A DNA stretch of 64,000 nt from Limnohabitans sp. T6-20 (GTDB taxonomy: Bacteria; Pseudomonadota; Gammaproteobacteria; Burkholderiales; Burkholderiaceae_C): contig NZ_NERW01000001.1 in NCBI RefSeq assembly GCF_003063505.1, forward strand, positions 984,501-1,048,500, in the 5' to 3' direction. Below are positions 62,183 to 64,000 of this stretch, piece by piece; within the stretch, counting starts at the first letter, position 1; each line of letters begins with the position of its first letter. The position numbers were made by a program, and so were the translations under genes. Under the pieces are notes generated by a model. It made no database searches. It saw only the letters and a list, made by a program, of their open reading frames with translations, and was not told where the DNA came from.

Positions 62183-62656
62183 ATGGTCGATATGAATACC
62201 TGGTTCGGCATCCAGCAGCTCTATGCCGATTACGCCAGCGCCGTGGACAGCGGCCAGTGGGACCTGTGGCCCGAGTTTTTCACCGAGCAGTGCGTCTACA
62301 AACTGCAGCCGCGAGAAAACTTTGAACGCGGCTTTCCGCTGTGCACGCTGTCCTTCACCAGCAAAGGCATGCTCAAAGACCGCGTGTACGGCATCCAAGA
62401 AACGCTGTACCACGACCCTTACTACCAGCGGCATGTGGTGGGCGCGCCCATCGTGCGCCGCGTGGCAGACGGCCGCATTCACGCAGAAGCCAACTATGCG
62501 GTCTTTCGCACCAAGCTCGACAAGGAAAGCACCGTGTTCAATGTGGGCCGCTACATTGACACCATCGTGCAAACCCCCGAAGGCTTCAAGTTCGCCGAGC
62601 GCCTGTGCGTGTACGACAGCGAAATGATCCCCAACTCCATCATTTACCCGATCTGA
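62183..62656 (+). CDS. nagH: Ring-hydroxylating oxygenase small subunit
   Basis: 157-aa beta subunit of the SnoaL/NTF2-like fold that packs against the large subunit trimer. [35 protein letters not shown] and [18 protein letters not shown] match NagH-type subunits. The start is near the end of the large-subunit gene: ATG 62183 has GGAGG 7 nt upstream, and ATG 62180 overlapping the stop is equally possible. Confidence 0.86.
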   Translation: MVDMNTWFGIQQLYADYASAVDSGQWDLWPEFFTEQCVYKLQPRENFERGFPLCTLSFTSKGMLKDRVYGIQETLYHDPYYQRHVVGAPIVRRVADGRIHAEANYAVFRTKLDKESTVFNVGRYIDTIVQTPEGFKFAERLCVYDSEMIPNSIIYPI

Positions 62657-62670
62657 TCAAGAGCCACCCT

Positions 62671-62982
62671 ATGAGCAACTGGATTGACGTGGCCGCCGAG
62701 GCCGATTTGTTTGAAGGCGCAGGCATCGCCGTGGCCCCCGATGGCCAGGACATTGCCCTGTTCAGCGTGGACGGCGAAGTGTTTGCCATCAACAACCTGT
62801 GCACCCACGGCAACGCCAAGCTGTGCGACGGATTTGTCGAAGGCCACCATGTGGAATGCCCCTTCCACCAGGCGCAGTTCAGCTTGCGCGATGGTTCGGT
62901 GGCCTGTGGTCCGGCGACCGAGCCGGCCAAAACGTGGCCGGTGAAGATCGAAGGTGGGCGGGTTTTTCTTCAGCTGACCTGA
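62671..62982 (+). CDS. Rieske-type ferredoxin of the oxygenase
   Basis: 103-aa [2Fe-2S] ferredoxin with Rieske motifs NLCTHGNAKLCDG and VECPFHQAQFSLRDG, NagAb/NahAb-like. It would pass electrons from a reductase to the oxygenase. The reductase gene (NagAa in the naphthalene cluster) is not in the window. The last 13 bp overlap the convergent queA. Confidence 0.9.
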   Translation: MSNWIDVAAEADLFEGAGIAVAPDGQDIALFSVDGEVFAINNLCTHGNAKLCDGFVEGHHVECPFHQAQFSLRDGSVACGPATEPAKTWPVKIEGGRVFLQLT

Positions 62983-64000
62983 GATTCAGGCGGTGTGCGT
63001 GTCAGCAGCATCGCATCCCCATAACTGAAAAAGCGGTACTGGTTCGCGATCGCGTGCCGGTACAGACCCATGATGTGCTCGTAGCCCGCAAAGGCGCTGA
63101 CCAGCATCATCAGCGTGCTTTTGGGCAGGTGGAAGTTGGTGACCAGGCGGTCCACCAATTTGAAATCAAACCCCGGCGTGATGAAGATCTGCGTGTCGCC
63201 GCTGGCCTGCCCGAACTTGGCCCACGACTCCAGGGTGCGCACCGTCGTCGTGCCCACGGCCACCACCTTGCCGCCCCGGGCCTTGCAAGCCGCAATCGCC
63301 TGCTGCGTGGTTTCGGGCACTTCGTACCATTCGCGGTGCATGGTGTGGTCGGCGATGTTCTCGGTTTTGACGGGCTGAAAGGTACCCGCGCCCACATGCA
63401 GCGTCACGCTGGCGCGTTGCACGCCACGGGCCTCCAGTTGGGCCAGCAGGCCTTCGTCAAAATGCAGCGCCGCCGTGGGGGCTGCCACCGCGCCGGGTGC
63501 ACGTGCAAACACGGTCTGATAGCGCTGGGCATCTTCTTCTGAATCGGTGTGGGTGATGTAGGGCGGCAGCGGCACATGGCCGTGCTTTTCCATCAGCGCA
63601 TGCGGCTCGTCGCTCAGCTTGAGGTGAAACAACTGGCCGTTGGCATCGGGCCAGCGGCCCAGCAGCACCGCGTCAAAACCGCCGTTGCGGGCACCGCCCA
63701 TCATGTACATCTTGCCGCCCACCAGCGGCTTTTTGCTGACCTTCATGTGTGCCACCACCTCGTGGCCGGGCAGCACACGCTCGATCAGCAACTCCAGCTT
63801 GCCGCCAGAGGCCTTCTCGCCAAAGATGCGGGCCTTGACCACCTTGGTGTCGTTGAACACCAGCAGGTCGCCCGCGGTCAGCAGGCTGGGCAGTTCGTGA
63901 AAGATGCGGTCGACCACCGCAGGCGACGAGCCGTCGAGCAAACGCGAGCCGCTGCGCTCGGCGGCAGGGTGCTGGGCAATCAGTTCGGGGGGCAGCTCAA
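62970..64000 (-). CDS. queA: S-adenosylmethionine:tRNA ribosyltransferase-isomerase, 5' end outside window
   Basis: QueA, which adds the epoxycyclopentane ring to preQ1 in tRNA, after Tgt. The visible part begins within the N-terminal ELPPELIAQHPAAERSGSRL, so only about the first ten residues lie beyond 64000. Conserved PPYI, FNDTKVVKARIFGEK, TAALHFDEGLL, HVGAGTFQPV and YEVPE are present, ending NQYRFFSYGDAMLLTR. The C-terminus overlaps the ferredoxin gene by 13 bp. Confidence 0.95.
   Translation of the reverse strand, partial: ELPPELIAQHPAAERSGSRLLDGSSPAVVDRIFHELPSLLTAGDLLVFNDTKVVKARIFGEKASGGKLELLIERVLPGHEVVAHMKVSKKPLVGGKMYMMGGARNGGFDAVLLGRWPDANGQLFHLKLSDEPHALMEKHGHVPLPPYITHTDSEEDAQRYQTVFARAPGAVAAPTAALHFDEGLLAQLEARGVQRASVTLHVGAGTFQPVKTENIADHTMHREWYEVPETTQQAIAACKARGGKVVAVGTTTVRTLESWAKFGQASGDTQIFITPGFDFKLVDRLVTNFHLPKSTLMMLVSAFAGYEHIMGLYRHAIANQYRFFSYGDAMLLTRTPPESQVS

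Overview
The window reads as chromosomal DNA of a GC-rich betaproteobacterium of the order Burkholderiales, most probably Comamonadaceae (Limnohabitans/Rhodoferax/Polaromonas-like). This rests on gene content rather than a database match: a PhaM-type granule protein, a DUF3567 protein, gatCAB divergent from mreBCD-mrdA, and dense aromatic-acid catabolism. Coding density is very high. No rRNA, tRNA, CRISPR array or insertion sequence was recognised.

Layout. 0.1-2.8 kb: hybrid sensor kinase. 2.9-11.7 kb: homoprotocatechuate meta-cleavage cluster hpaR-G1-G2-E-D-F-H-I, extended by a class II aldolase and a ketopantoate-reductase-like gene. 11.8-13.0 kb: small membrane protein and EamA exporter. 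13.1-15.8 kb: rsmI / yraN-diaA-dolP envelope and housekeeping block. 15.8-20.6 kb: a 3-hydroxyisobutyrate-dehydrogenase-like enzyme, YggS, asparaginase, and a biotin-carrier/carboxyltransferase fusion. 20.6-24.9 kb: tight MarR-FAD monooxygenase-DUF2783-VOC-fumarylacetoacetase operon with two MarR-like operators. 25.0-31.2 kb: glcD, LysR, purU, aminotransferase, AbrB-family permease. 31.3-34.8 kb: DUF3567, DUF3108, and an IclR regulator divergent from a second fumarylacetoacetate hydrolase.

34.8-41.7 kb is an accessory region: VapC/Phd-type toxin-antitoxin, a Fic protein with an apparently leaderless promoter and four operator half-sites, an orphan BrnA antitoxin with a decayed BrnT toxin, a metallophosphoesterase, an alpha/beta hydrolase-like protein, an overlapping operon of ADP-ribosylglycohydrolase, degenerate macro domain-DUF6794 fusion and small membrane protein, and a HARE-HTH nuclease-like protein. 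It is the likeliest place for undescribed biology.

41.7-49.8 kb is core: gatB-gatA-gatC and mreB-mreC-mreD-mrdA. 49.8-52.4 kb: MarC, VOC, translational-machinery protein, DksA/TraR-like protein, glutathione transferase. 52.5-56.4 kb: candidate copper-acquisition operon (DUF2946, TonB receptor, YcnI, PCu(A)C). 56.4-58.4 kb: phaM and a FIST sensor. 58.5-64 kb: tgt and queA, separated by a LysR-controlled salicylate-5-hydroxylase-like Rieske oxygenase cluster with a Fur-box-like sequence in its divergent promoter.

The genes converge on aromatic acids: five members of the fumarylacetoacetate-hydrolase fold (HpaG1, HpaG2, HpaH, FahA and a 336-aa homologue) lie within 31 kb. Ten inverted-pair palindromic repeats (REPIN-like) sit in gaps between genes; most share a frame around CCCCTG/CAGGGG but carry different stems.
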